Made by a program: the position numbers and the translations under genes
Assembly: GCA_015522645.1 (NCBI GenBank)
Contig: WALV01000065.1
Coordinates: forward strand, 1 to 64,000
Source of the DNA: Candidatus Tiamatella sp.
GTDB lineage: Archaea; Thermoproteota; Thermoprotei_A; Sulfolobales; Acidilobaceae
Reading direction: 5' to 3'
DNA length: 64,000 nt
In this document: positions 1-7,340 of the stretch, in pieces
Numbering within the stretch: the stretch's first letter is position 1
Layout: the number at the start of each line of letters is the position of its first letter
The notes under the pieces: model-generated
What the model was told of the DNA's origin: nothing
Database searches by the model: none
Seen by the model: only the letters and a program-made list of their open reading frames with translations

Positions 1-171
1 GTCTATGCTTAGTGCTCCTACTGGTCCTGTTGCTGTTGTTCTTTGGCCTATCCATCCGCTGAAGTATGCGTATAGTAGTGTGCTTAGTGCTACTGCTATT
101 AGTGTCATGAGTACTACTGTTACAAGGTATGAGACTCCCCGGTTGTTCTTCTTGTTTTTACTCAAAAACAC
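1..171 (-). CDS. Archaeal type IV pilin-like protein, 5' part only
   Basis: The reverse strand reads from a GTG at 171 through 57 codons and leaves the window at base 1. The peptide begins with a basic segment (KNKKNNRG) followed directly by a hydrophobic stretch of about 25 residues starting VSYLVTVVLM. This is the layout of an archaeal class III (prepilin peptidase) signal, with cleavage expected after the Gly and the hydrophobic helix kept as the assembly domain. A GGGGGTG ribosome binding site precedes the GTG. The gene faces away from the KaiC-like ATPase gene. Pilus or adhesion subunit is inferred; most of the protein lies outside the window. Confidence 0.72.
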   Translation of the reverse strand, partial: MFLSKNKKNNRGVSYLVTVVLMTLIAVALSTLLYAYFSGWIGQRTTATGPVGALSID

Positions 172-417
172 GACACCCCCTAATTCTTACATTATTCTTT
201 CCCTTTTGAATGTCTAGTTATGAATAATACTAGTTGTCATCCAATATATTATTTATTACCACAAAACAATTCAATAACAGGTAAAGCCAACACTAAAGAC
301 AATAGAAAAACACTAAAATCTTTTATATTTACATAAAATAAACCTAGGGTAATGAGGGAAACCAAACGCTAAGAGATATCTCTCACACTTGATGAAAGAA
401 TAGTAAAGTGATATAAA
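172..417. promoter_or_regulatory. AT-rich divergent promoter region
   Basis: This 246-base gap between the pilin-like gene (left) and the ATPase gene (right) is strongly A+T rich. It holds TATA-like runs such as CTTTTATATT near 320. A GTGAT Shine-Dalgarno core sits just before the ATG at 418. I see no RNA gene or coding frame here, so it most likely carries the two divergent promoters. Confidence 0.45.
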
Positions 418-1866
418 ATGGAGGAGTTACAGGACCAGGAGACCCGTACAGGAGTCCCCGAGGATAGCGGCTTCAGGTTCGGCGTTAGCGGCCTCGATTC
501 TTTGCTTGTTGGTGGTTTGAGGGGTGGTTCTCTGCTGGTTGTCGCTGGTCACCCGGGTGCTGGTAAGACTACTTTGGGAGCGTCTTTGTGTGCCGCGAAC
601 GCTTTGGAGGGTAGGAGGTGTATTTATTTTAGTGTTCAGGAGCCTAGGGAGAAGCTTTATGCTAACTTGAAGCGTGTCGGTTTGGATTTGGAGGGTTTGG
701 AGGAGCGTGGTTTACTCAGGTTCGTCAAGCTCCCCCTTGTCAGTGATGGTGAGGCTGCAAGGGAGGTTCTCGACGAGATAGGTAGTGAGGCGGCGGAGTA
801 CGGTGCTAGGGTTGTCGTCGTGGACAGCGTCACACCGATACTTAAGGCTGTACGGGATAGTGTTAAGAGTAGGAGCGTCCTCCAGGAGTTCTTCGCCACC
901 CTACCCCTGATGCTGAACGGCATTGTTGTACTGCTGGCTGAGATCCCGATTATAGAGGAGAGGGTCGAGCTCGGGGACATAGAGTTCGTCGCGGACACGA
1001 TACTTTTATTAACGCACAGGGTGGAGAAGAACAGGCTCATAAGAGAGATAATCATAAGGAAAGCCAGGGGATCACCACTCACAATAGCCAAGGTACCATT
1101 CGCAATAACAGCCAAGGGACTAAAAGTATACACACCACCAAACCTAGAAACAATACCAGCACTAGAAGAATCCAAAAAATACAAACTACCATGCGACGTT
1201 ATAGCGAAGTATACGGGTTCCTTGTTCGGGGGTACGAGTGTTTATATTTCGTATCCTCCTGACGCTAGACCTCCTAGGATACTCGGTTTTATCCTGTTGA
1301 CTGGTTTTATTAATAATGCTAAATTGATGGTGATCACGTTTAGGCTGCCTCCTTCCCAGATTAAGAGAGTTATATTTAACGAGTTAGTGGGGAACGCTTG
1401 CCCTGGTTCTACTATAGGGGAACTGGAAAGGTATATTAAGGAGAAAGTGGAGTTCCTCAGCTATAATCCCTCGGCTTTTAGTTTGGAGGAGCTTTATAGT
1501 AGGATTCTTTTCACCGTTGATAAAATACGGCCTGATATTGTTAGTTTCCTGGGCTCTGATGTCCTCCTATTCGAGGACCGCTCCCAGTACGATCTCATCA
1601 TGAACCTGCACTTATATTTCAAGCTAAAAGGTATCCTGTTATTTAACCTAGGAGCCCACGCGTCTGATTTAGAGTATAATGTTTATTCCAGGTTCGCCGA
1701 CGTCGTCGCTAGGTACATATACTACCGTGACCCACAGGAGGATAGGGTCAGGTATAAACTTTATCTTTGGAGAGTGGGGCTTGACCCTAGAATTATTCCA
1801 TATAAACAGTTGGAGAAGTGTAATATGGAGATGGCTAGCATCACTAATTCTTGCAGGAGCTATTGA
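418..1866 (+). CDS. KaiC/RadA-like RecA-superfamily ATPase
   Basis: A 482-residue protein with an N-terminal RecA-type ATPase domain: Walker A GHPGAGKTT (residues 44-52), a FSVQE strand carrying the likely catalytic Glu (about 75), and Walker B RVVVVDS (131-137). The fold resembles KaiC, FlaH and RadA-paralogue proteins. The C-terminal 250 residues match nothing I can name. The single ATPase domain excludes true double-domain KaiC. It faces a pilin-like gene, so a link to surface appendages is possible but unproven. Codon use changes sharply between about 1012 and 1196 (see findings). Confidence 0.75.
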   Translation: MEELQDQETRTGVPEDSGFRFGVSGLDSLLVGGLRGGSLLVVAGHPGAGKTTLGASLCAANALEGRRCIYFSVQEPREKLYANLKRVGLDLEGLEERGLLRFVKLPLVSDGEAAREVLDEIGSEAAEYGARVVVVDSVTPILKAVRDSVKSRSVLQEFFATLPLMLNGIVVLLAEIPIIEERVELGDIEFVADTILLLTHRVEKNRLIREIIIRKARGSPLTIAKVPFAITAKGLKVYTPPNLETIPALEESKKYKLPCDVIAKYTGSLFGGTSVYISYPPDARPPRILGFILLTGFINNAKLMVITFRLPPSQIKRVIFNELVGNACPGSTIGELERYIKEKVEFLSYNPSAFSLEELYSRILFTVDKIRPDIVSFLGSDVLLFEDRSQYDLIMNLHLYFKLKGILLFNLGAHASDLEYNVYSRFADVVARYIYYRDPQEDRVRYKLYLWRVGLDPRIIPYKQLEKCNMEMASITNSCRSY

Positions 1867-1893
1867 AGAGCGTGGCTGAAGGGTTTCACGGGA

Positions 1894-3051
1894 TTATATG
1901 ATGACTCCCGCGATAACCGGTAGGAGTATTGTCCCTGAGAGATCCGTGATTCCAGTGATTAGCGGTAGAATAGTATTATCCGGGTCTATTTCTTTGTTAT
2001 GCGTTGCCTTGACCAGTATACTCGATAGTATACTCCCTATGAGAGCTACTAGTAACCCGGCTATGTAGACTGTTATTATCATGTCAGCTAGCGGGGTTTT
2101 GCTGTAGGCTTTGTTTATTACTGGCAGTATGGTCATCGTGGGGAACATTGCGATGTGGGCTTCCAGCAGTAGAACAAGCTCGTCTGCACTGAATTTATAG
2201 GGTTTCCTGCTCGCGGTTCCAAGGTATGCCATTGTGCTTGTTTTTGCAGCTACAACGGCGGATACGGCGCCGACGTCTTCGAGGAAACTCGGGTATAAGG
2301 GGAGCAATCCTTTTTCGTCTAATATTCTTGCCGACCATTTCGCTAGTATCGCGCCTGTGATTGACTCGAGGATTGATACTAGGAGCAGGCTACTCATTGT
2401 TTGGACGAATATTGTCCTCGATTTTCTGTTGATTGTTAAGATTGTTGTGACTAGTACTAGTGTAATGCTCGTTAGAGTTGTCAGTATAATGGGGTGTGTT
2501 ACAATGATATGCCCTAGTATAGTTGCCGCTACCAGGCTCGGTATTGTTATACCGTCCCCTAGGACTGTTATTACAGGGGCGGACACCTTATCCGGGTCTA
2601 CTCCCTTCTTGAAGAAGAGCACGCTGAGGAATATGGTGCCCGGTAGCATTACTGTCCAGGAGATGATTGTTGATAATATGCTTATGGCTATGGTTAATGG
2701 AATGCTTATACCGCTGAAGAATCCTGCGAGGAAGCCTACTATGATGGAGTTTGAAAAACTCAGGGCTATACCATGGCTCCACTCGTTCTTAGCTACAGCC
2801 CTGTACTTGTCCTCGTATAATCCTAGGTGCAGGTTTGTCGAAACCCTTGAAGCCATGCTCGTGTAGATGCTGCCTCTCATGTTTGCTAGTCCTGGCAGAA
2901 CCGCGAGTGACTCAGGGTGGTTCGAGAAGAAAACGACGAATAGCGCCATTATAGAAATGTTAAGTATGTCTCCCAAGTTAGCCGCTAGGAGGCCCCCTGT
3001 AATCTCCCCAGTGTCTCTCAGGTACCTTTTAGGGGGCCTCCACTCAACCAA
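1894..3051 (-). CDS. MgtE/SLC41-like divalent cation transporter
   Basis: A 385-residue polytopic membrane protein with about ten hydrophobic segments in two repeated halves. The first half carries LPGLANMRGS (residues 52-61) and the second a DVGAVSAVVAAKTSTMAYLG segment, matching the pore-lining motifs of the MgtE membrane domain duplicated as in SLC41. No cytoplasmic N or CBS regulatory domain is present, so it is the transmembrane-only archaeal form. Mg2+ or another divalent cation is the likely substrate. The start is a TTG at 3051 behind a GGTG core. It lies just downstream of argS on the same strand. Confidence 0.7.
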   Translation of the reverse strand: MVEWRPPKRYLRDTGEITGGLLAANLGDILNISIMALFVVFFSNHPESLAVLPGLANMRGSIYTSMASRVSTNLHLGLYEDKYRAVAKNEWSHGIALSFSNSIIVGFLAGFFSGISIPLTIAISILSTIISWTVMLPGTIFLSVLFFKKGVDPDKVSAPVITVLGDGITIPSLVAATILGHIIVTHPIILTTLTSITLVLVTTILTINRKSRTIFVQTMSSLLLVSILESITGAILAKWSARILDEKGLLPLYPSFLEDVGAVSAVVAAKTSTMAYLGTASRKPYKFSADELVLLLEAHIAMFPTMTILPVINKAYSKTPLADMIITVYIAGLLVALIGSILSSILVKATHNKEIDPDNTILPLITGITDLSGTILLPVIAGVII

Positions 3052-3099
3052 GACTCTACACCACTTTCACACACCGTTTAGCTTGCCACGTTGGAATTG

Positions 3100-5058
3100 C
3101 TACATGCGGGGCGTTAGCGGGATTCCCGTCAGCCCCATCCCCAATCCAAGCATTTCCTTCACGAGTAGGGTTAGGGCGGCTTTATACATTTTTGCACCGT
3201 AATCTTCTTCTTGGAGCACACTGTCCCTTTGGTACCAGCTATTGAACTTGTCTGACAGCTCGATCAGATAGTTCGCGAGTAGCTCTGGTTTCAGATCGTC
3301 CGCGGCTTTCGCGGCGAAATAGGGTAAGCGTATGGCTGTTAGTAGGAGATCCCGCACTAGAGGGCCCCCGGCAGTGGCGTAGTTAATGTTCTCCCAGTTT
3401 ATCCCCCTTAGTTTTCTTAGTATACCGTTGGCTCTGGCATATGTGTACTGTATGTACGGGCCGCTGCTTCCCTCGAAGCTCGTCGCCCTGTCCACAGAGT
3501 AGGTTATCGGTCTCATGGCGTTTATCGATATCATCGAATACCTGACTGCTCCAACAGCTATTTTCCACGCTATATCCTCCTTCTCAGCCTCACTCATCCC
3601 CGGGTTTCTCTTGGCGACCTCGTTCAAAGCTTTTTCAAACGTTTCCTTCAATACGGTGTCCAGGCCGAGGAGCCTCCCTTTCCTCCCGGACATTCTCTCC
3701 CCTGGAAGCCTCACTATCTCGTACGAGTAGTGGAGAGTGTTCAGGGCCTCCCTCTCGTACCCGAGCGTGTATAGTGCTAGCCTTATTTGGATCTGAGGCA
3801 GCCTCTGGTCTGCTCCTATGACGTTGATAACGTTGTCTGCACCGGTCTTCTCGTACTTATATATGGTGTACGCTATGTCACGGGTTGTATATAACGTGGT
3901 TCCATCGCTTCTGACAAGTATCAGTGGCGGTATTTCGATCGTTTTAGGCAGCTCGATGTGTCGAGCCACATCTTCCGACGAAACTGTCTCACTCAAGTCT
4001 AGTGCAAGTGCTCCCTTGTACATTGTTGCATGGGGGCTCCTCTTTGCTTCATCGATTATTATCCACACTAGCCCGCTCCAAACGATATCGCTCTCCCAAT
4101 CCCAATCGTCGAAGTATACATCCATTAATCCAAGTGTTTCCCTGAAGCCTTCCAAGCTTGCTTCAACGCTCTCCCTAATAAGCCGTACTATCTCCTCGTC
4201 GGACTTGCTCTCATATGAACGCATAATATACTTGAGCTTCTCAAACGGGTCGCTCTCCTCTTCCAGCTTCTCAAAAGCCTCTAGTAGCTCGTCACCCAAA
4301 CCTTTAGGAGCGTTATCGATTACCCGGGATAAGTCTATTAAGAGATCATCCCTCCTCCTTATAAGGTCTTTTTCCTCCTCGTCTGACCCGGCTTCCCCGA
4401 TTTTCCTCGTTAGATCACTTATGTCTAGGAGTAAGTGCGTCATACTATATATGTACCCTAGGATCCAGTCCGGTTTTACGCCGTACTTCTTCGCCAGCTC
4501 CCTTATACTTACTCCTATAAGCATGCCTCCTAACGCGGCAACCGCGGACTGCCTACCCACGTCGTCTACGTAGAACCTGGTGTTGACGCTGTGCCCGCGG
4601 GCCTTCAGCAGTCTGGACAATGTATCGCCTAGACTGCTATTCCTCGCATGCCCCATGTGGAGTGGGTGAACAGGGTTCGCGCTCGTGTGCTCGATAACTA
4701 TTGTCTTCCTCTCCTTTGTCTCCGGTACTTTTACGCTACTCCTACAGAGGATGCCGAAGTATTCCCGCGATAATTCTTCCTCGTTCAACGTTATATTCAG
4801 GTATCCTTTAACGAGTGAGGTGTTCGAGATGTATTTGGATAACCCTTCGTTACTGGTGATTTTATTCTTTAAAGCGGAGAATAAGTCGTGGGAGTCAACG
4901 TCTAACTGCTTGGTATACCTCATTAAGGGGAAGCTGAGATCACCATATTTGGCCCCGCTGCTTGTTCTAATCAACTTGAGGAGATCACTCCTACTATCTC
5001 CGGTAGCCTCTGAGAGTAGGCTAGCTATCCCGTCTACTAGCTCGTAATAGGGATCCAC
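3100..5058 (-). CDS. argS: Arginyl-tRNA synthetase
   Basis: A 652-residue class I synthetase that charges tRNA-Arg. The N-terminal Add-1 type domain is followed by the HIGH signature in the form HMGH (residues 134-137) within SANPVHPLHMGHARN. The KMSKS counterpart is degenerate (RMSGRKG, about residue 455), as is usual for ArgRS. The C terminus is the all-helical anticodon-binding domain ending in TPRM. The GTG start shares its G with the TAG stop of the DUF167 gene at 5058, so the two are translationally coupled. Length is normal for archaeal ArgRS. Confidence 0.96.
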   Translation of the reverse strand: MDPYYELVDGIASLLSEATGDSRSDLLKLIRTSSGAKYGDLSFPLMRYTKQLDVDSHDLFSALKNKITSNEGLSKYISNTSLVKGYLNITLNEEELSREYFGILCRSSVKVPETKERKTIVIEHTSANPVHPLHMGHARNSSLGDTLSRLLKARGHSVNTRFYVDDVGRQSAVAALGGMLIGVSIRELAKKYGVKPDWILGYIYSMTHLLLDISDLTRKIGEAGSDEEEKDLIRRRDDLLIDLSRVIDNAPKGLGDELLEAFEKLEEESDPFEKLKYIMRSYESKSDEEIVRLIRESVEASLEGFRETLGLMDVYFDDWDWESDIVWSGLVWIIIDEAKRSPHATMYKGALALDLSETVSSEDVARHIELPKTIEIPPLILVRSDGTTLYTTRDIAYTIYKYEKTGADNVINVIGADQRLPQIQIRLALYTLGYEREALNTLHYSYEIVRLPGERMSGRKGRLLGLDTVLKETFEKALNEVAKRNPGMSEAEKEDIAWKIAVGAVRYSMISINAMRPITYSVDRATSFEGSSGPYIQYTYARANGILRKLRGINWENINYATAGGPLVRDLLLTAIRLPYFAAKAADDLKPELLANYLIELSDKFNSWYQRDSVLQEEDYGAKMYKAALTLLVKEMLGLGMGLTGIPLTPRM

Positions 5059-5363
5059 TACCCTGCACCCCTACAGATCTTCCTAGCCAGTTCACCGCAG
5101 TCAACGCCGTGAACCCTCACTGTTTTATCCCTAGACTTGAACCCGGATTCTATAATGGCTTTTACCCTCAGCTTCTTCTTGAACAGTCTGGCAATATCCT
5201 CGTTAGCCTTACCGCCTAGTGGAGGAGAAGTGACGTGAACCACTATATAGCCATCGTCATACAGGATCCCATCCCTCTTTGAAGAGGGATGCACCTGTAT
5301 CTTTAGAATACAGTCATTCCTGTCTCTTATAACCAGTTTACTAATCGCTTCCGAGCAGTCCAC
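5058..5363 (-). CDS. DUF167 (YggU-like) protein
   Basis: A 101-residue protein of the UPF0235/DUF167 family. Diagnostic segments are LKIQVHPSSKRDGI near residue 20 and SPPLGGKANEDIARLFKKKL around 46-65. The family has a known small alpha/beta fold but no settled function. The start is a GTG at 5363. Its stop overlaps the GTG of argS by one base, so the pair forms an operon. The family assignment is secure; the role is unknown. Confidence 0.85.
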   Translation of the reverse strand: MDCSEAISKLVIRDRNDCILKIQVHPSSKRDGILYDDGYIVVHVTSPPLGGKANEDIARLFKKKLRVKAIIESGFKSRDKTVRVHGVDCGELARKICRGAG

Positions 5364-5466
5364 GCCTCTAACACCAGGCTGGTTTATTATCCAGTGACAT
5401 TAATAACCTGGGGTTTACTATCTCTTCAATATGGTTTAACTGTATAATTGTGAGGTGTAAAGAGGT

Positions 5467-6483
5467 ATGCGCCCCAGAGTCTTCGTGACCAGGGAAATAC
5501 CGGGTAAAGGGCTTGAAATGATTAAGCAGCACTTTGACGTGGAAGTTTGGAGCGAGTACACCGCCCCTCCCTACGAGGTTATCTTGGAGAAAGCAGGGCA
5601 GGTTGACGCGCTTGTCACGCTGCTGACGGATAAGATAGATTGCGGTTTGATCGAGGCGGGTGCGAGGAACAGGCTGCGGATAATCAGCCAGTACGCGGTT
5701 GGGTTCGATAACATAGATATTGGTTGCGCGACTAGGAACGGTGTGTACGTGACGAATACCCCGGGTGTACTAACCGACGCTACAGCCGATCTGACTTGGG
5801 CTTTAATTCTGGCGACGGCTAGGAGAATAGTTGAAGCAGATAAATTCGTTAGAAGCGGGGAATGGTATGAGACTGAAACAGGATGGCATCCCATGATGAT
5901 GCTCGGCCTAGAGGTTCATGGAGCTACTTTAGGTGTCATAGGAATGGGGAGAATAGGTAGAGCCGTCGCGAGGAGGGCTAGAGGATTCGATATGAGGGTA
6001 TTGTACTACGACAAGTACAGGCTCCCGGAGGAAGCCGAGAGAAGCCTCTGCGTGTCATACGTTGACTTGGACACGCTCTTGAGGGAGAGCGATGTAGTCA
6101 CTATACACACACCGTTAACCAAGGAGACCTACCATTTAATAGGCGAGAACGAACTGAGGAAAATGAAGCCAACAGCTATCCTGGTTAACACTAGTCGGGG
6201 CAAGGTTATAGACACCTATGCCCTGGCTAGAGCGTTATCAGAGAAGTGGATAGCGGGAGCAGGCCTCGATGTCCACGAAGAGGAGCCCCTGCCGCCGGAC
6301 CATCCGTTAGTGAAGCTTGATAACGTAGTGCTTGCACCCCACATAGGTAGTGCCACCCATAAAACCAGGGCCAGGATGGCGGCGCTCGTTGCGGAAAACC
6401 TTATCGCATTCCTAAACGGTGAAGCACCGCCGACCCTGGTTAACAGGGAGGTAGTGAAGGTGAGGAGCCCTGGATTCAAATGA
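5467..6483 (+). CDS. gyaR: Glyoxylate/2-hydroxyacid reductase
   Basis: A 338-residue D-isomer-specific 2-hydroxyacid dehydrogenase, closest in pattern to Thermococcus glyoxylate reductase, which reduces glyoxylate to glycolate. The Rossmann motif is GMGRIG (159-164). Asp182 follows the second strand and suggests NADH preference. Catalytic residues are Arg244 (NTSRGK), Glu273 (DVHEEEP) and His292 (APHIGSATH). The ATG follows a double purine-rich site (GAGGTGTAAAGAGGT). The stop overlaps the apparent start of the DUF2283 gene. Broad 2-oxoacid specificity in vivo cannot be excluded. Confidence 0.88.
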   Translation: MRPRVFVTREIPGKGLEMIKQHFDVEVWSEYTAPPYEVILEKAGQVDALVTLLTDKIDCGLIEAGARNRLRIISQYAVGFDNIDIGCATRNGVYVTNTPGVLTDATADLTWALILATARRIVEADKFVRSGEWYETETGWHPMMMLGLEVHGATLGVIGMGRIGRAVARRARGFDMRVLYYDKYRLPEEAERSLCVSYVDLDTLLRESDVVTIHTPLTKETYHLIGENELRKMKPTAILVNTSRGKVIDTYALARALSEKWIAGAGLDVHEEEPLPPDHPLVKLDNVVLAPHIGSATHKTRARMAALVAENLIAFLNGEAPPTLVNREVVKVRSPGFK

Positions 6484-6721
6484 GCAGAGCGGGTACGAGG
6501 AAACGCTGGAGAAAACGGCGGGCCTCCCTGTTGCGGACATAGAGAAAATATGGTTCGACTATGACAAGCAGAACGATATACTCTACATTAACTTCGGATA
6601 CGATATTGAAGACGCTGATGAAAGCATTATGACGGAGAACGATATAGTCATAAGGATAAAGAATAATAGGATAACAGGGATAACAGTCTTCGATTTCTCA
6701 AGAAGAGTAGGAGGTTTATAG
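6470..6721 (+). CDS. DUF2283 family small protein, apparent CTG start
   Basis: The frame runs 83 residues and ends in TAG at 6719-6721. The body ([16 protein letters not shown], then [20 protein letters not shown]) matches DUF2283/YuzE-like proteins, in which a Y-D-x-x-x-D-x-L-Y-I core is diagnostic. The open frame begins after a stop at 6461-6463 and contains no ATG, GTG or TTG before the conserved core. The only near-cognate codon is CTG at 6470, placed four bases after GGTGAGG (6459-6465). It overlaps the end of gyaR by 14 bases. Family function is unknown; some members sit in toxin-antitoxin loci, but no partner is seen here. Confidence 0.7.
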   Translation: MDSNEQSGYEETLEKTAGLPVADIEKIWFDYDKQNDILYINFGYDIEDADESIMTENDIVIRIKNNRITGITVFDFSRRVGGL

Positions 6722-6726
6722 AAAAA

Positions 6727-7146
6727 CTATTCTATGGAACCACTGCTAGAACCCAATTCTTCTATTACATCTGGCGGAAGACTACTTCTATCCGAGTAGT
6801 GTACAGTATAGAACTTGGGGTTGAGCCTGCTAAGAATGACTTCGAAACCACGCCATGGATCAGCGTTCTCCCCGCAAGTGTAAACGTCGACAGTAGCATA
6901 CCTATAGCCAGGCCAGGTATGTATGCTTATGTGGCTCTCTAGCACGAGTGCAATAACACTTACACCGCCTTTCTCTCCTTCTATCCTCCAAGACTTCAAG
7001 TCGTATAATGTAGCACCCGCCTCCTCCACCGCCTTCTTAACAGTATTTACCAGTAACTCCTCGTCCCATAGTATATCAGGGTTCACGCCGTACATGTTTC
7101 CATATACATGCCTCCCTATAACGAAGTCTTCCACCACAGTTGCCAC
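6727..7146 (-). CDS. AdoMet/arginine decarboxylase family proenzyme (pyruvoyl)
   Basis: A 139-residue pyruvoyl-dependent decarboxylase precursor. Self-cleavage is expected between Glu70 and Ser71 in LESHISIHTW. His76 and Cys91 keep the exact spacing of the Thermotoga AdoMetDC residues Ser63, His68 and Cys83. In crenarchaea this family includes both S-adenosylmethionine decarboxylase and a paralogue that became arginine decarboxylase. The GRHVYGNMYG and GGVSVIALVLESH wording recalls the arginine form, as does the agmatinase gene at 30.9 kb, but I cannot settle it here. The usual HTWPE is HTWPG. Confidence 0.82.
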   Translation of the reverse strand: MATVVEDFVIGRHVYGNMYGVNPDILWDEELLVNTVKKAVEEAGATLYDLKSWRIEGEKGGVSVIALVLESHISIHTWPGYRYATVDVYTCGENADPWRGFEVILSRLNPKFYTVHYSDRSSLPPDVIEELGSSSGSIE

Positions 7147-7200
7147 CCTGAGTTTTAAGGTCGGGGTGAATGTTATATGTTTTTAAGTATTTCTCGGTTT

Positions 7201-7276
7201 CTAGATACATATGGATCTAGGGAATTTTTTAACATTAAAGAAGAAGAGATATGCAGGGTTTTAAACAAAGTTTAAA
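7201..7276. promoter_or_regulatory. Two inverted repeats upstream of the subtilase gene
   Basis: Within the gap between the divergent decarboxylase and subtilase genes lie two perfect inverted repeats. CTAGAT and ATCTAG arms with an 8-base spacer span 7201-7220. TTTAAAC and GTTTAAA arms around AAA span 7260-7276. TATA-like sequence (TACATAATATATTG) follows at about 7284. They look like operator sites for one or both divergent genes; this is inferred from position and symmetry only. Confidence 0.4.
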
Positions 7277-7340
7277 TTAACTAATACATAATATATTGTA
7301 TAAAATGACCTACTCACAAGTTAGGTTAAAGGTGATACTC

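Noticed and set aside
5-217. A 70-codon plus-strand open frame at the left edge
   Set aside because: It is antisense to the pilin-like gene, whose signal peptide is clear. The plus-strand frame has no ribosome binding site or domain.
657-1184. A 175-codon minus-strand frame inside the KaiC-like gene
   Set aside because: It is Ser/Thr/Leu-rich low-complexity shadow translation opposite a well-supported ATPase gene.
2234-2866. A 210-codon plus-strand frame inside the MgtE-like gene
   Set aside because: It lies opposite a gene with clear membrane helices and family motifs and shows no domain of its own.
3818-4573. A 251-codon plus-strand frame inside argS
   Set aside because: The Ser-rich translation is the complement of argS and has no recognisable motif.
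6470-7146. DUF2283 gene and its neighbour considered as a toxin-antitoxin pair
   Set aside because: The neighbour is a metabolic decarboxylase on the other strand and no toxin-like gene is adjacent.
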